From Sphagnum compactum (Eukaryota > Bryophyta > Sphagnopsida > Sphagnales): DNA of 64,000 bases. Below, piece after piece: positions 24,500 through 35,700 of the stretch. The notes below the pieces were generated by a model that was given only the letters and a program-made list of their open reading frames with translations, searched no databases and was not told the DNA's origin. The position numbers were made by a program, and so were the translations under genes. Within the stretch, counting starts at the first letter, position 1; each line of letters opens with the position of its first letter. The stretch covers positions 15,488,855 to 15,552,854 of the forward strand of contig OZ234501.1 in NCBI GenBank assembly GCA_965153455.1. The letters run 5' to 3'.

Positions 24500-25900
24500 T
24501 TGCCTTAACAACCCTATTAATCTCCCTCAACTATCTTCACCATCAACTCCACCATATTGTAAGTTCATCTTCTCAACTATGTCATCTTGTTGGGTTTTTT
24601 CATCAAACTTCTCTTCTTCCATATTACCTTTAATTGCATGTTCACCACCATCTCTTGGAACTTCAACAACCTTTGTTGGATTTGTAATGACTGTTGTAGA
24701 TGGATTCATGTTTGGCATACTAATTGAACCCTTCATCTTATCTAAACCCCCCCTCTTTAGTGCCATCAACATTGCAGTAAACTACTCCTATCGTTTCTAT
24801 TCATGGCTACAACTTCTTTACCCATGGAATGGAATGTTCGTAGATGTTGTTTCATGTTGACCCATAGCCTCTCAATGCTAAGTAATTTGCATGTACTACT
24901 AATAGCTTATGTTAGTATTCCAACATAGGTGCAATACCTACTACACCAATGTATTGCACTAATGCGCTTCAATCACCAATAGACTACATAACTTGATGTT
25001 GTGCCTCTGACAATGATGCACAACCCCCATTAACATGTTTGGATACATGAAAGACGTTTTCCTCAACCATCCTTTCAAACAAGGCCACAATTTAGTATGA
25101 AAAATTAACTAGAAAACAAACAACGCAAAGCACTATATGTATAGGCAAAAAAATAGTGCATTCCACATACAATTGCAAGATGTGTTTTCTACTACCTTCT
25201 ATTTTCCTTTTTTCCAATGCAAGGTCCCTACAAACCACTTCCATCTCTAACTCCATTGCTACAACCTCCCCTTGTGTAATCTCTTTTGTTTTTTGCTCTC
25301 CCACACACCCTTTTTACACACTAAATGCCAATATATTTTGAACTCGTTCACGCATGTTCATAAACATGAATTGCCCTCTAACAAGCACTCCCCAATGATT
25401 AGTAAACAATCTCTTCAATGTTGGGCATGTCTCATTAACCATTTACGTATATTCAATTCAAGAAGATAATCATTCCTATATGGTTGTTTGTAATGGTTGT
25501 AATGGATGTTCGAAAATGCATTGTTATCTTCCTCATGCACATTTGTTTGTGAGGTAGGACCAGGGGCTTCATCATCAACCATAGACACATAATCACACCA
25601 TTGAGAAATTACAATCTGGCAAGATCACTTCAATTTGTTCTCTACCCCTATTCTAATACATCCAAGCTCCTCACAACCAAAGGGAATTGGTTGGTTGGAC
25701 ATTATGTCAAATAGGGTAGACATGGGAAAATGCTCCCACTTGGTTTTGTGGGGTAGAGATTGAAACATCATCTTGTATTGTTGCACATGAGCTAAATGAA
25801 GGGTGGACATTAATGACGAAAAAATATGTCAGACATATTGAGATGTGAGTAAAACTTTGTGTTACAACAAAAGAGCTGGAAGAGTCTATTGCCATGATCT
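24500..25900 (-). pseudogene. Decayed protein-coding relict, probably transposon-derived
   Basis: Reading the minus strand, protein-like segments occur with interrupting stops. The frame 25810 to about 25425 stays open except for one TGA near 25627 and contains SQWCDYVSMVDDEAPG and LLELNIRKW. The segment 25304-25092 is charged and helix-like (VAMELEMEVVCRDLALEKRK). The segment 24772-24527 is also charged. Coding-like composition in an otherwise AT-random region, close to a CACTA-like end, suggests a dead transposon gene. The family is not identified. Confidence 0.3.
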
Positions 25901-28900
25901 CACAACAGCAAAACAACATAAAAATCTAACACAGTAGTTGGTTGTTGCTATTAAGAATGTGGTATGATGAAAAGTGATATATACTAAGTCATCAACGATT
26001 ATTCTGGTAGCTATTTTTCAACCCCTTGAGACTACCTTTGTCAATAGTTGAGTTGCATTGCATAGATTGGCGGTACATGTATGAGATTATTCCATTTGGG
26101 TGAATAGAATGTGCTTTGTGTGGATTGTCAATCATTTTTTGAAACTTATTACATTGCAATAGGGCATTTGGTTTTTGTCACATTCATACATTTTATGTAC
26201 ATTAAGACCTAAGGTGTTCGTGGTAAGAATCTTGGGCAAAAAAGAATTGTTTAATAATTCCTTATGAGTCCTTGAACTCTTTTTTTCTCTAGAAACAAAG
26301 TCTTAGATTTTTTTCCAAGACTTGGTAGGAATATTGAAACTTGTTCAAATTTGACATGCTATGCATAAAATAATACTTTAGTAATGTATCTATCCATGAA
26401 GAAAATCAAACTTTCAATATGAATGTGTCATTAAGTTACAACAACATGTTTTAAGTGAGGGGGTCCAATGGATACAAAAGGAGATGGTCTTTTTTGGTAC
26501 CCTAATCATACTTTGACCCTATAAAATGTCCTTTTTCCTTAAGACACAAAAATGGTGAAAAAAATCCTTTCTTAAAGTTCCCAACTTTGGGTTTCAGTTC
26601 CCATCTACACATTCCTAAAATCTCCTCCCCATATCCCCAAGATGCCAAGCTTGAGGAACTAATGCCTATTCAAACAAGTTCATAGGCACCTTATTGAATT
26701 TCTTCATCTCCACACCAAACTTGTTCTTTAATTCATTTTTTACATTAGATTTAACTAATATCTAAACTCCAATAAGTAATAAAATTGAAAGAGTCATGAC
26801 ATGTTCAGTTTTAACATTCAGATTGGGGGCATTTTTTTTAAACAATTGCTACTAGTACTAAGAAAAACCCAAAAACGCCTTCATTTCTAAAATTATTACA
26901 CACATTTGTAACTACAGTTTATCCCTTTTCATCATCCCCAATGTTTCATTTTCACTAGAAATGTTTACCTGACTTCTCCACCAAACTCACTAAAGCCGAA
27001 AAATTTCAAGAATTCCAAAACAAAATTAGGAATCATCTGTTGTCGAACATAACTCTCATTAGCCCAATGCCACCAAATTCACCATCACCAATAACCTACA
27101 ACACAAAACAAAACCCGCACCTAAACAATAAAACAAAGAAAACTTTGTTAAAAATAGTCTTCAACCATTAATTTCATTGTCATTTTTCTTTCAATTTCTT
27201 CATCCTTTTTTCGTCAACGTCCATTAAATCTTAAGTGACGACAATCCTTCGTTCAACTTCAGTTTTGTCACAATGTCATTTAAATTGATCAATATTAACA
27301 AACAAAATAAAAAATAAAAAACACTACAAAGATTTATTCTTGTTATCGATCATAAATGTTAAACAAAAAATCCCATTAAAACAATCCTCACCCATTGCCA
27401 CAACATATACATGTGTTGTTTTATGAAATTTTTAATATAAAACCAAATGACAAATTGCCACAAAATTGGTGCACAATTGAGTTTAAGATTTGTCAAGCTA
27501 TAAAATTGAAGCAAAATCCTTTGAAAGAATTTGTCCCAATTCACTAATAGCAATTCATTAACAAAAGTCGTCACTAAAAGCCATCATTGAAAGCCAAGAG
27601 GGAGTGTGTCCAAGTGGACTTGCATGAAAATTAACAATTTAAGGTTTAGGCTTTTAAGTATCGGGCAAAAGGCATACACCTAAATGAATGGAAAAAATAG
27701 ATTAAAGGATGAAAACTAAAGGAATAACTAACCTAGGTGAATTGTAGTGGTCACACCCCTAAGGATATACACAAAATGTGATGAAAAATGAAGGGATGAA
27801 ATCCTAACTTGTTGGAATAATACCATCAACTTCTGAAAGCAAAACATGGCAAAAATTTTGGCAGTTGATGGAGATGGGAAGGAAGATGTGGATACTTGTT
27901 GTTTTTCCTTTGTTTTTGTTTCTTGTAGGTTATGGAACATAACATTTTTAAATTTTTGATAGCGTTTATTGTATCTTTTGTTCCCCATTGGGTGAATTTT
28001 ATGTGGTGTTGTGATTGCGTTGTTCTTTTGGTAAACATCAATTAACGAGGAGGAGTTTGGGTCAAAATAAAAGGTTGCAATTTGAAGATGGTTGTAAAGC
28101 TAAGTACCTTCAATTTTTTTGTTGTTTAATAAAATGTGGCAAATTACTTGTTTGTGTGTGTGGTTGTGAACTACGATTTGATGTTCTACGGATGGGGAGG
28201 AATGCTCCTCCATGAAGAACCTTATTCCTTTGTGAGGCTATGCAATTTTCGTTGCACCATGTGTTTTAGTAGAAAGAATGCAGGTTTAAAAATTAATTTT
28301 AGGGGTTAATGATTAGGGTTGTGATGAAAAGTCCTAGGGGTTTTGGGAACGGTCAAATGGCAAGTCATTTGTGATGTGTTGGGTGTTTTTGTAATTTTTT
28401 TGTTAGGGTTGTATTTCTTGTCGAAAAAAGAATACCGATATGGTTGGGAGCATCAAATTAAGTGGGGTTTTATTCTAGAACAAGTCGAGTTTGTTACAAA
28501 ATATCTGTTGATGAGCTACCTAGAATGTTACTTTGTCTTTGTCAAACTTTTTGGGTCAAACTATGAAAAGCCTTGTATAACTTTACTTATGTGAGGAATG
28601 CATGAGCTATGTTGGGAGAAATCATGTTGTGGGGTGTATATGAAATCATGGGACCATCCATTTGTACATAAACTTTTGGATATATGTTAAAAGATATGTT
28701 CTAGTTTGATTTTGTGGGAAACAAATACATGAGTGTTGGGGTACAAATTATTACCAATGAGATTGCCACAAAATGACAAGTTGGGTTCCATGAAAGTGAG
28801 ATCAGAACATTTTAATATCTGATGACCTGTAGATTAGATTATATTGAATAGGCAATTAAGTGTTTAGACAATTGTTAGGTTTGTGTGATTTGAGTAATTC

Positions 28901-30170
28901 ATTGTTTTACAACTTTTGAGAATCTGGGTTTGAGCACTGATTGATTCATTTGGGGTAGTGTTATCTTTTATTCCCTATGTAACAAAAAAAAGGACATAAG
29001 AACCTCTCTATTTGTGATTACCATAAGTAGAATACCATGATGTTCATATTGTAAATGACTACCACTGCACCTGTTTTCAGTTTGGCAGCAATCTCTAATG
29101 ATCTAATCCTACTACACATGATCTATTCTCCTATGAAATAAATTATTTGAAATTGAATGATGATTCCAAACCATCCATCTAGACCAACCTCCTAAACATG
29201 AAAATAAACAAAGATTTGATGGATCAAATCTCTTTAGACTACTCTTTATAGGTTATCACGGTCTCATTTAACATCAATTACACACATTAGGCACCTATCA
29301 TTCTCTCCCACAGATTCATTTAAGCATTTTGACAGGAATACACTAGATGCAAGCACCCCCATACTAGTCATTCTCAACTTTCCCACCCTTTGACATATGC
29401 ATACACCATATCCTAGAAGTTCCCAACAATTTGAGTCTCAATTCCCCAAATGCAAATTCTTAGAACTTCGCCTCACACTTTCACACTTCCCATCCTGATG
29501 ATATCTTCAAAACCAACCAAATTGTCCCCTGTTATTTTCATCATATCCACCATCTCTATGCATTTTAATTCATGTTTTTGAGACGAGCAGATTATTATTT
29601 TCTAAACCCAGTATGCAATGGAACAACTATTAGAATGAGAAAATACACAATCTGTGATTGTGGGCATTCTTGTTAACCAACCACCAAACCTTCACAAAGA
29701 AACTAACACAAGTAATGTCCCAAAATCATCCATCCACACTATAGCTCGAAAGTAAAGAAGCTACTTAGCTTGCAAAAACCCGTCTTCCTATGCTCTCCCT
29801 TGACAACCTCTCCTCAAAATTAGCCATCAAAGCATCTTCATTGAGTTCACCGTCATAAAAAAACCATCAAGGATACAAAACAAATAACATCTCCTTCGCC
29901 TTCTTGACTTCAATTGCACAAATGCACACCACAAATTTTCTGAAACAATTCATCTCCAAATAGACAACTCCACACACTCATATCCACACAACAAGAACGT
30001 GACCTATCAACTAACCACTCCCCTATCATCTTCTACTTCCGACAGATAGACACACTTTTCATCAGCTCTTCATCCATGGAGCTTTCACCTTACTCCCTTT
30101 CATCCCACACCTATTCTTTCCGTTAGAAGAGTATTTTCTTTTTGTCAAAGTAATAGGTACCTTGCAAACA
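25900..30170. other. AT-rich gene-poor DNA with a strand-composition switch
   Basis: No gene recognised. From about 28.0 to 28.9 kb the + strand has more G than C. From about 28.98 to 30.13 kb it is markedly C-rich and G-poor. No retroelement protein motif, tRNA or long repeat was identified by reading. Confidence 0.45.
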
Positions 30171-30329
30171 GGGGGTTTTCATAAATTGAAAAACCTGGGC
30201 AGGGTAGGGTTTTTACCCGGGCTCGAAAAATACCCGGAACCGGCTGGCATGTTTATCCCATATCCGGAACCGGGAGGATGATAACCGGGTCGATTCTCAG
30301 TAACCGGCCGACTTGACCTAATTCACACG

Positions 30330-30520
30330 TTACGACAACCACAACACGCAAAGGTAGCGTGAACCCCAAGAACGCTCGCGGCCGCGCATAGCATCGCATT
30401 CGCGTGCAGGTGTCGTGGCAATGGCAGCAGCGTCAGGAGGTTCGGGAGTGACAAAACAAACCGCAAATCAGACCGGACCGAACCCGGAGAAGAGATGGAT
30501 CATCGGCATTTTGAGTACCT
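30330..30520 (+). promoter_or_regulatory. CpG-rich start region upstream of the lipase/GTPase gene
   Basis: The segment holds a cluster of CG dinucleotides (including GCGGCCGCG) flanked by AT-rich DNA. It is followed by purine-rich leader-like sequence. It is the best candidate for the transcription start region of the downstream single-exon gene, about 1.3 kb upstream of its ATG. Confidence 0.4.
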
Positions 30521-31806
30521 ATGCCGTAGTGAGCGAGCTATTTTCATCTTGAACCCTTTTGTCTGCACACTGAAGCGGCAACCGCGTGTAGTAGGCAAGC
30601 GGCAAAAGAGAACGAGCGCGACAGCCAAATTCGAGCATCAACAAGACCTCAGCAAGGTAATGAATGACTGGCGTCTCCCAAGCAGCAACCATACATAGTT
30701 TGATTCATGATCAAGATTATTGTTTTTGTCTTTCTTCCTGTGTGGTTTTTTATTCTGTTTCTTAACCTTAGAAGAACGATTTCTTGTCCATTTGGTAATC
30801 GGTGTTGGATCCATTTGGAAAGCTTAAGAGAAGATCGTTTATCCTTTCAATTTGGTAATCGGTGTTGGATGTATCTGGAAAGCTTAAGAGAAGATCGATT
30901 ATCTTGTCCATTTGGTAATCGGTTTTGGATGTATCTGGAAAGCATGCTTTTAAGAGATAGTTGTAATCCAAGCCAAGCCTGTAGAGCACGAAGAGTCCGT
31001 CGTCTTGTTAGCGAGTTGTGAAAAAAACTGACGGAGTTTTTTTTTTTTGGCTCTATCGGTTTTGGAAGCAGTTCTGAGACTGATTTCATGCGGCAGTGGA
31101 GTGGGAATAATCATGACGACAGACAGTGCGGCAATTTTGCTGCAATCATCTGCTCTGCGTCTTTCACGTCGAGCATCTCCTGGAAGCTATAGAGTTCTCT
31201 CCGCTCCTCAATCGTAGCAGGTGAGCACGGCCTGTCTTTTCTTTATAAAAGGATCGGAGGAATTTCTATTCTGTAGATGGTATAGTCATGGTTGCAACTG
31301 CTCTTTCATGGTTACAAAGGATTTTTCAAGGATGTTTGTAACTGGATCATGTATTATTAGCCATGGTGTAGGTCAAGATCATTCACAAAATATTATGTCT
31401 CTTGTCTACAGAGATACCAGGCTGCCATCCCTGTTCTAGATTACAAAGAGAAGTGAAGAAGAACTCTGGGAATCTTGCAACCAAGTGTGAACTGTCTGCT
31501 GTCATTTTGAAGGTAGACACTTTTTGAACGTCCCCAAGGGCAGCATTGTGGTTGCTGGTTTCTTTTCTTAAGGTTTTGGAATTGTTTCCAAACTTTAGAT
31601 GACTGCTGTGAAGCTCAAAGAATCCTTGCTTCGTTTCACTCAAGCCAAGGTTTCTTCACTGCTTGGCCTACAGAATGTGCACACCATTCACTCATCCGTA
31701 AGGGGCAGAGTAGGGCATGCACATATAAACACACATGGCAAGAGCAAGGAAGAGGGGCCAAGAGAGGGACAGCAGCAGGAGAGAAGAGCTTGAGAAATGA
31801 GCAACT
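30520..31806 (+). other. Probable long, uORF-containing 5' leader of the lipase/GTPase gene
   Basis: No independent gene is established. A donor-like GCAG|GTGAGC at about 31219-31220 suggests a leader intron. Open frames with their own ATG include 30707-31021 (60-bp repeats). A short frame, ATG 31797 to TGA 31853, overlaps the main ATG (31807) in another frame. An in-frame TGA at 31798-31800 excludes upstream extension of the main frame without splicing. Confidence 0.4.
30781..30944 (+). repeat. 60-bp tandem repeat, nearly three copies
   Basis: Units 30781-30840, 30841-30900 and 30901-30944 match closely, each holding TTTGGTAATCGGTGTTGGAT and GGAAAGCTTAAGAGAAGATC. The period is exactly 60, so the enclosing open frame (30707-31021) keeps phase. 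It encodes a hydrophobic start followed by 20-residue repeats containing FGNRCW and LESLREDRLS. Whether it is translated is unknown. Confidence 0.85.
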
Positions 31807-34794
31807 ATGATGCAGATACCCCATTGGATGGCGTGGCTGCAGCGACAATTTGAGGAACAACAGAGGCAGCTGAGCATAGGGAGCAGCAGGCCATGGTCAG
31901 CATGGCCAGTGAAGTGGAAGTGGCCATGGCAAGGAGTGAAAGAACGGAAACAAGGTTTGGAGAAGGATTACAACCGGAAGTTGCAAGCAGTGTGCTCAGC
32001 TGTGAAGGCAGAGAATGTGGGAGACTTGCAGGATCTGCTGGGTGCCATGGTGCTGTCAGAGTGCGTGTACAAGAAACCAGAGTCTGAGGTTCTGCGTGCA
32101 GTGAACAAGTTCAAAGCTGATTTTGGTGGGCAGTTGGTCCCTGTGGATTGCATCCAAACATCACTGGAGCATGTGACACACAGGTATGTGCTTGCTGAGG
32201 CAGGGAACACATTGTTTGTGTCTTTCATTGGAACCAAGCAATACAAGGATCTCATAGCTGATGCAAACTTCTTGCAAGGACCCCTGTTTGGAGATGAAGA
32301 TGAAGCACACAAAATTGCAGAGGAAGAGGAGCATGTGATTTCTGGGCCAAGAAAGGGGCTGGGATTGAATGCTGACTTGAGGCGAAAAAGGAAGGGAAAG
32401 CCTGCAGCTCATCGGGGATTCCTTGCACGAGCAAAGGGCATACCAGCCACCGAGCTGTATCGACTGGCCCAGAAGAAGGACTGCAAATTAGTCCTCTGTG
32501 GTCACTCGCTTGGAGGAGCAGTTGCAGTACTTGCAACCATAGCTATTTTAAGAGCTTCTGCAGCATCATCAGTATCTAGACCTGGAAATAGAGTTCGGGT
32601 GAAGTGCATCACCTTTTCTCAGCCTCCAGTTGGAAATGCAGCATTGCGAGATTATGTTCACAGGAAAGGATGGCAGCAACATTTCCGGACATATTGCATT
32701 CCTGAAGACCTTATACCTCGCATATTGTCACCTGCTTACTTTCGACATTACCACTCCCAGGCTGTTGACTTCATTGGTCTGCAGACCATGGAGGAACAAG
32801 TGGATACAAATGGCAACTTGGCATTGAAGAACAGAAATGGTGGCCAGATGGCCTTGGGTATTGGTCCCGTTCCTAGTCCCTTCTGGAGAATTCCAAGACT
32901 TGTACCACTTGCAAGTGTGCAGAAGTCAGTACAGTGGTTTAAGAGTAGAGGTGAAGAGGCAGAGACAGGAAGACAGGTTGCTGGGACCCACAGTGAAGGT
33001 GATGTGACTCCAGTGCAACCTCTTGAGATAAAAGAGGCCACTGACAGGGTTGCTTTGGCATCAGTTTCCTCTGAAAGCAATCTAGCAGCACAAGATTTGA
33101 AGCCTATAACCAGTGGGAAGAGGGAGCAGAGCCCTGTTAGGCCTGCAGACTGGCGTAATAGAGTGCCATCATTGCCTTCCTATGTACCATTTGGCCAGCT
33201 TTATCTGTTGGAGAAGACTTCCGTAGAAGCACTTTCTGCATCAGAATATACACAATTGACATCTATGCAATCAGTTCTTTTGGAGTTACGGGATCGCTTC
33301 CAGTCACATTCAATGAGATCATATCGCTCTCGGTTTCAAAACATTTTCAATACTTGTATGGCTATGGATGCACCTTTAACTGTCAATGGTGCAGAGTATT
33401 TTCCACATTTGAGACAGTGGTTTGGTGCTCTTGGAGCACAAGTGGCTGAGGTAGGGAGAATTTCAGACCCCATAAGAATCAGGATGGCAACAGCTATGGC
33501 ACCCCTAGGCTGGACAGGTTTGCTAGGAGAAAAGAAGGGTTGCCAACCACTGAAGGTGGATATACTGGGCTATGGGCTGCATCTTTGCACATTGGTGCGC
33601 GCTCAGGTCAATGGCCAATGGTGTTCAACATCTGTGGAATCTTTTCCTGCCCTGCCGGTTTCAGAGCCGCATGTGAAGCCAAGATTACAGAGAATGTGCG
33701 TCCGTATAGGAGCACCCCTTCAGCAGTCAACATCAGACTCAAAAAATGCAGCTCAGGTAACCATACCAGATGGAGGCAGTGGCAGCTTGGTTAGTATCTG
33801 TGAGGATGATGCAGGAGCTGGAACCTGTGCTGTGCAGGGCTTGGGGGAGGTGATTGTTTCATGCAGCACAGATTTCGTGACAGATACAAGGAAAGTTGCA
33901 GTGAGAGTGCGGCGAGTCAGATTACTTGGATTTGAAGGAGCAGGCAAGACTTCATTATACTTTGCTCTGTTGGGAACAGGAGGTACCACCATAAGCAACA
34001 GCAATGGGGGTGTCCTTCCTGACATGGATTGGCGGGAGGGGGTGGTGGGTGGGGTCAGTTATGTTGATGCTCCAGGGGTCAATCTGCAAGATTTGCCTTG
34101 GGAGGCAGAGCAGCTGAAACAGGAGCTGGCAGTGAAAGTTGGGCCTAATTCTAAGAAGCTTGACCTTGTAATTTTGGTCCACAATCTTGCACATAAAATT
34201 CCTCTGATGCATTCCTCAACCCGGCCTGCACTTGCTCTCCTCGTGGATGAGGTGATTGCAGCTGGGATTCCCTTCATCCTGGCTATCACCAATAAATTTG
34301 CAGTTAGTGCAGATAGGCGTCATGCAGCCACTCTTGCAGTGATGGACACATACAAGGTTCCTCCAGGCTTGACATCAGTCATAAACTCTTGTCCACTTAT
34401 GATACATGGAATAGCCAATCCATTGGCTAAGGATATACAGGATGAACACAGGGATTGGGGACAACAGGCACACCATATTCTTTCTGGCCCTTTCAACTTA
34501 GTGCAGCGTCCTTTCCGAAAACGGGAAGTGGTTCTAGGCCCTGAAGGTGTTCAAAACTTGCAGGCACTGGTGCACAGTATGTTGTTGCAGCAGGAGGAAG
34601 TTGCCACAGAGGAGTTTGCACGGCAAAATTTGGCTCTTGAAACTGCAAAGGAGTTGGCACATGCAACACTGATGTCCGGCAGGCATGGACACGGTAAGTT
34701 TGCAGGTGCAACCACAGCTGCAGCAGTTGGAGCAGGGTTCGGCGTTATTGTTGCAGTTATTGTGGGTGCTGCAACCAGTCTTCGTAAACCATGA
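31807..34794 (+). CDS. Lipase class 3 / P-loop GTPase-like two-domain protein
   Basis: A single uninterrupted frame of 995 residues. The N-terminal third is a lipase class 3 alpha/beta-hydrolase region, with the nucleophile elbow GHSLGG at residues 232-237 (Ser234) and a downstream FSQPPVGN strand. The C-terminal third has a Walker A loop GFEGAGKTS at 708-716 and a G3-like DAPG at 754-757. The G4-like TNKF (around 829) lacks the Asp of a canonical NKxD. A glycine/valine-rich hydrophobic tail at about 964-990 looks membrane-spanning. From memory this matches the ~1000-residue plant family typified by Arabidopsis At3g07400 (lipase class 3 family), including its conserved N-terminal LSECVYK and VNKFKADFGGQ segments. 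Substrate, nucleotide use and location are not established. The start is fixed by a stop codon immediately upstream; ATG 31810 is an equal alternative. Confidence 0.9.
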   Translation: MMQIPHWMAWLQRQFEEQQRQLSIGSSRPWSAWPVKWKWPWQGVKERKQGLEKDYNRKLQAVCSAVKAENVGDLQDLLGAMVLSECVYKKPESEVLRAVNKFKADFGGQLVPVDCIQTSLEHVTHRYVLAEAGNTLFVSFIGTKQYKDLIADANFLQGPLFGDEDEAHKIAEEEEHVISGPRKGLGLNADLRRKRKGKPAAHRGFLARAKGIPATELYRLAQKKDCKLVLCGHSLGGAVAVLATIAILRASAASSVSRPGNRVRVKCITFSQPPVGNAALRDYVHRKGWQQHFRTYCIPEDLIPRILSPAYFRHYHSQAVDFIGLQTMEEQVDTNGNLALKNRNGGQMALGIGPVPSPFWRIPRLVPLASVQKSVQWFKSRGEEAETGRQVAGTHSEGDVTPVQPLEIKEATDRVALASVSSESNLAAQDLKPITSGKREQSPVRPADWRNRVPSLPSYVPFGQLYLLEKTSVEALSASEYTQLTSMQSVLLELRDRFQSHSMRSYRSRFQNIFNTCMAMDAPLTVNGAEYFPHLRQWFGALGAQVAEVGRISDPIRIRMATAMAPLGWTGLLGEKKGCQPLKVDILGYGLHLCTLVRAQVNGQWCSTSVESFPALPVSEPHVKPRLQRMCVRIGAPLQQSTSDSKNAAQVTIPDGGSGSLVSICEDDAGAGTCAVQGLGEVIVSCSTDFVTDTRKVAVRVRRVRLLGFEGAGKTSLYFALLGTGGTTISNSNGGVLPDMDWREGVVGGVSYVDAPGVNLQDLPWEAEQLKQELAVKVGPNSKKLDLVILVHNLAHKIPLMHSSTRPALALLVDEVIAAGIPFILAITNKFAVSADRRHAATLAVMDTYKVPPGLTSVINSCPLMIHGIANPLAKDIQDEHRDWGQQAHHILSGPFNLVQRPFRKREVVLGPEGVQNLQALVHSMLLQQEEVATEEFARQNLALETAKELAHATLMSGRHGHGKFAGATTAAAVGAGFGVIVAVIVGAATSLRKP

Positions 34795-35380
34795 TCAAGA
34801 CTTACCTGGAGGTTCATTTTCCCTTATATCCTTGCTAACTTTTTTCTGAATCTGGACTGCAAAGGGATCACACAATCAATCGTCTCCAAGAAAATGAGTA
34901 GGTAGGATAAACTATTTTTGCCACAGGGCTCTGATTTTTATTTAGCAATTTTTGGTTTGTCAAGGTATCTTGAAGGCAAGGAGGCCAGGAGGATCTTGGC
35001 AAATTCCTGTTACCAAAGATAGAGGGGCATGAGTTGAAATTTGTGTGTAAAAAACTTGTACAGTCACATTTCCAGATTCAGGAGATGTGGAATGTGGCCA
35101 TGGGCAGATGGCCTTAGCTTTGTTTTGATGTGTAATGGAAAGGCATGGAGCCAAACCACATCACTTTTGTGGGGGTTCTGAATACATGTGTTAGCACTGC
35201 TGCACTTGAACATGAACAGGTTATTGAAAGCAGTTGTGAGTTGACATTTTGCCAAATGGGGGGAGTTAGTTTAGGGGATGCTCGGGGAGTGTTCAACAGG
35301 AATGTCTGTGTTCCGTCTGTTTGATTGGAGTACCATGAGTTTTGAGACATTTGGAATGCATGGGGCAAGTGCAGAAAGAA
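34795..35380. other. 3' flank of the lipase/GTPase gene
   Basis: Probable 3' UTR and spacer. No further coding motif or canonical AATAAA was found close to the stop. Confidence 0.4.
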
Positions 35381-35383
35381 TTT

Positions 35384-35700
35384 GCACTTGTCTCAACAGA
35401 TGCAAAGACCTTCACCTTCATGGGTTTGCCAAATGCATGTGCTTGAGGAAGGCAGGTGTGTTCATCAGCAGGTTATGCACAGATGTTACAATTCTGATGC
35501 TCTTGCTAGTATAGCATTGTTGATATGTACACCAAATGTCGGAGCAAAGGATGTCCAGCAAGTGTTCAACATGATGCTGACACATGATGTTGTTTCTTGA
35601 ACTGCTGTGCTTGGAGAATATGCAACAGATGGTTATGGGAAGGAAGGTGCTGCATCCACTGCGTGCTTGTTAGAAAGAATGCACACATAAGTTTTGCATG
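35384..35700 (+). pseudogene. PPR (pentatricopeptide repeat) gene relict
   Basis: Three reading frames together give an ordered PLS-type PPR stretch. FTFMGLPNACA (around 35410) is followed, after a frame change, by LEEGRCVHQQVMHRCYNSDA (35442-35505). Another frame change gives DMYTKC (around 35522), then VQQVFNMMLTHDVVS (35552-35597), a TGA where the family has Trp, and TAVLGEYATDGYGKE. These are the familiar plant blocks ...FTF..VLNAC.., L..G..VH.., DMY.KCG, A..VF..M..RDVVSWT and G.GKEA. With at least two frame changes and one stop, and no flanking PPR repeats, it is a dead fragment. Confidence 0.75.

Noticed and set aside
18402-30170. Intact LTR retrotransposon
   Set aside because: No long terminal repeats, reverse transcriptase or integrase motifs were found among the open frames.
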